The notes below the pieces were generated by a model, which saw only the letters and a list, made by a program, of their open reading frames with translations, did not search any database and was not told where the DNA came from. A stretch of DNA of 64,000 bases from Acidimicrobiales bacterium (lineage in GTDB: Bacteria > Actinomycetota > Acidimicrobiia > Acidimicrobiales > SHLQ01), in contig JAHDDK010000018.1 of the NCBI GenBank assembly GCA_020629375.1, positions 1-64,000 of the forward strand. Reading direction: 5' to 3'. The position numbers were made by a program, and so were the translations under genes. Below, in pieces: positions 62,800-64,000 of this stretch (the stretch's first letter is position 1; each line of letters opens with the position of its first letter).

Positions 62800-62801
62800 G
62801 T

Positions 62802-63281
62802 TCAGGCGTCTTCGACAGGAGCGCCGGACTTCGCGGCGACGTAGGCCTGCTGAAGCTGGGCGCGCGCCTGCACGAGTGTTGCCTCGTTCTCGCCGAGTCG
62901 GCCCTGGATGCCATCGAGTAGCGAGCCGAGCCCGTCGATGGCGAGTGACGCCTCGGCGAGGTTTGGGGGATTCTGGCGAAGGTGAATCGCGGCGAGCTCG
63001 TACATGCCCATTGCATGGTTGGCAATCACGATCTCGGCCGGAGTGGTCGCGAGCTGCCGCTCGGTCTCCGCCATCCGGATGACGGCCTCTTCGAGCTGGG
63101 CACGTTCTTCGTCGCTCAACTCGTCGAGCGACGGGATGCCGAGCATCTCTGCGAGTGCCGCTTCGTCGATCTCCACGGCACCCTCGTCAGCCGAACCCGT
63201 AGTGCCCGTTGGCGCGGGCTGAGGTTGATTCTGTGGCTCACGAGGGACCTCGTGTTCGCCGCCTGGTGTCCAGAGACTCAT
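62802..63281 (-). CDS. hypothetical protein, possibly DUF1844-like
   Basis: Acidic N-terminus, then helical domain IVIANHAMGMYELAAIHLRQNPPNLAEASLAIDGLGSLLDGIQGRLGENE. Confidence 0.7.
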   Translation of the reverse strand: MSLWTPGGEHEVPREPQNQPQPAPTGTTGSADEGAVEIDEAALAEMLGIPSLDELSDEERAQLEEAVIRMAETERQLATTPAEIVIANHAMGMYELAAIHLRQNPPNLAEASLAIDGLGSLLDGIQGRLGENEATLVQARAQLQQAYVAAKSGAPVEDA

Positions 63282-63493
63282 CGGTGTGCTCCTGTGTACG
63301 GGTGTGCAACGCCAGCGTCGAGCCTATGCTGGTGGACTGACAAAACAGTTTCCGTTTGAAGCGGCCCCGCAGGCTCTCGTAGCCGGTGAGCGGCCCGCCT
63401 CGTCACTCGTGGGTGCACTAGGTCGAACACGGCAAATCCCCAGCCGCCTTTGGCTGGGTCGGTTCGGTTGCGCATACGAGTGGAGGAGACCCG

Positions 63494-63527
63494 ATGAAAG
63501 GTTCTGCCAATTGCGCAGTGAGCAGTC

Positions 63528-63535
<8 letters not shown>
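63494..63535 (+). CDS. putative 13-aa leader ORF (MKGSANCAVSSHS) overlapping the proposed infC start
   Basis: Strong SD ggaggag at 63482-63488 shortly before ATG 63494; TGA at 63533-63535 overlaps the infC 5' end in another frame. Confidence 0.45.

Positions 63536-64000
<465 letters not shown>

Overview
This 64 kb window is a dense, high-GC chromosomal segment. Gene content and order (mihF-gmk-rpoZ-coaBC-metK-priA; alaS-ruvX-mltG-aroE; aroB-pepQ-efp-nusB-pyrR-pyrBC-carAB-pyrD-pyrF) indicate an actinobacterium, probably of the Acidimicrobiia/Ilumatobacter type (inference). It is mostly housekeeping: the C-terminus of tgt, yajC-secD-secF, apt, relA, hisS, aspS, pyrE, rarA, alaS, the pyr operon, def-fmt-rsmB, ribD, hisG and infC. 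A more accessory stretch (about 44-60 kb) carries a stand-alone molybdopterin oxidoreductase, a decayed spondin-domain gene, a serine hydrolase, an APH(3')-like kinase and a TetR-controlled acyl-CoA carboxylase/dehydrogenase operon. I saw no CRISPR array, tRNA/rRNA gene, prophage or transposase. The best second-look items are: (1) a PyrR-binding RNA hairpin matching the ARUCCNGNGAGGYU loop just upstream of the pyrR Shine-Dalgarno; (2) a 39-bp perfect palindrome inserted in frame in a GNAT gene, sharing its GGGTCAGACCC core with the repeat at the tetR start; (3) an infC gene that needs a non-ATG/GTG/TTG start (ATA proposed) and overlaps a 13-aa leader ORF with a strong Shine-Dalgarno; (4) a spondin-domain pseudogene directly after a TrmH-family stop codon, with two C-tract -1 shifts and a 23-bp tandem repeat duplicating its stop; (5) a 33-bp-period tandem operator whose junction is the tetR start codon. 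No clearly new multi-gene system is evident.
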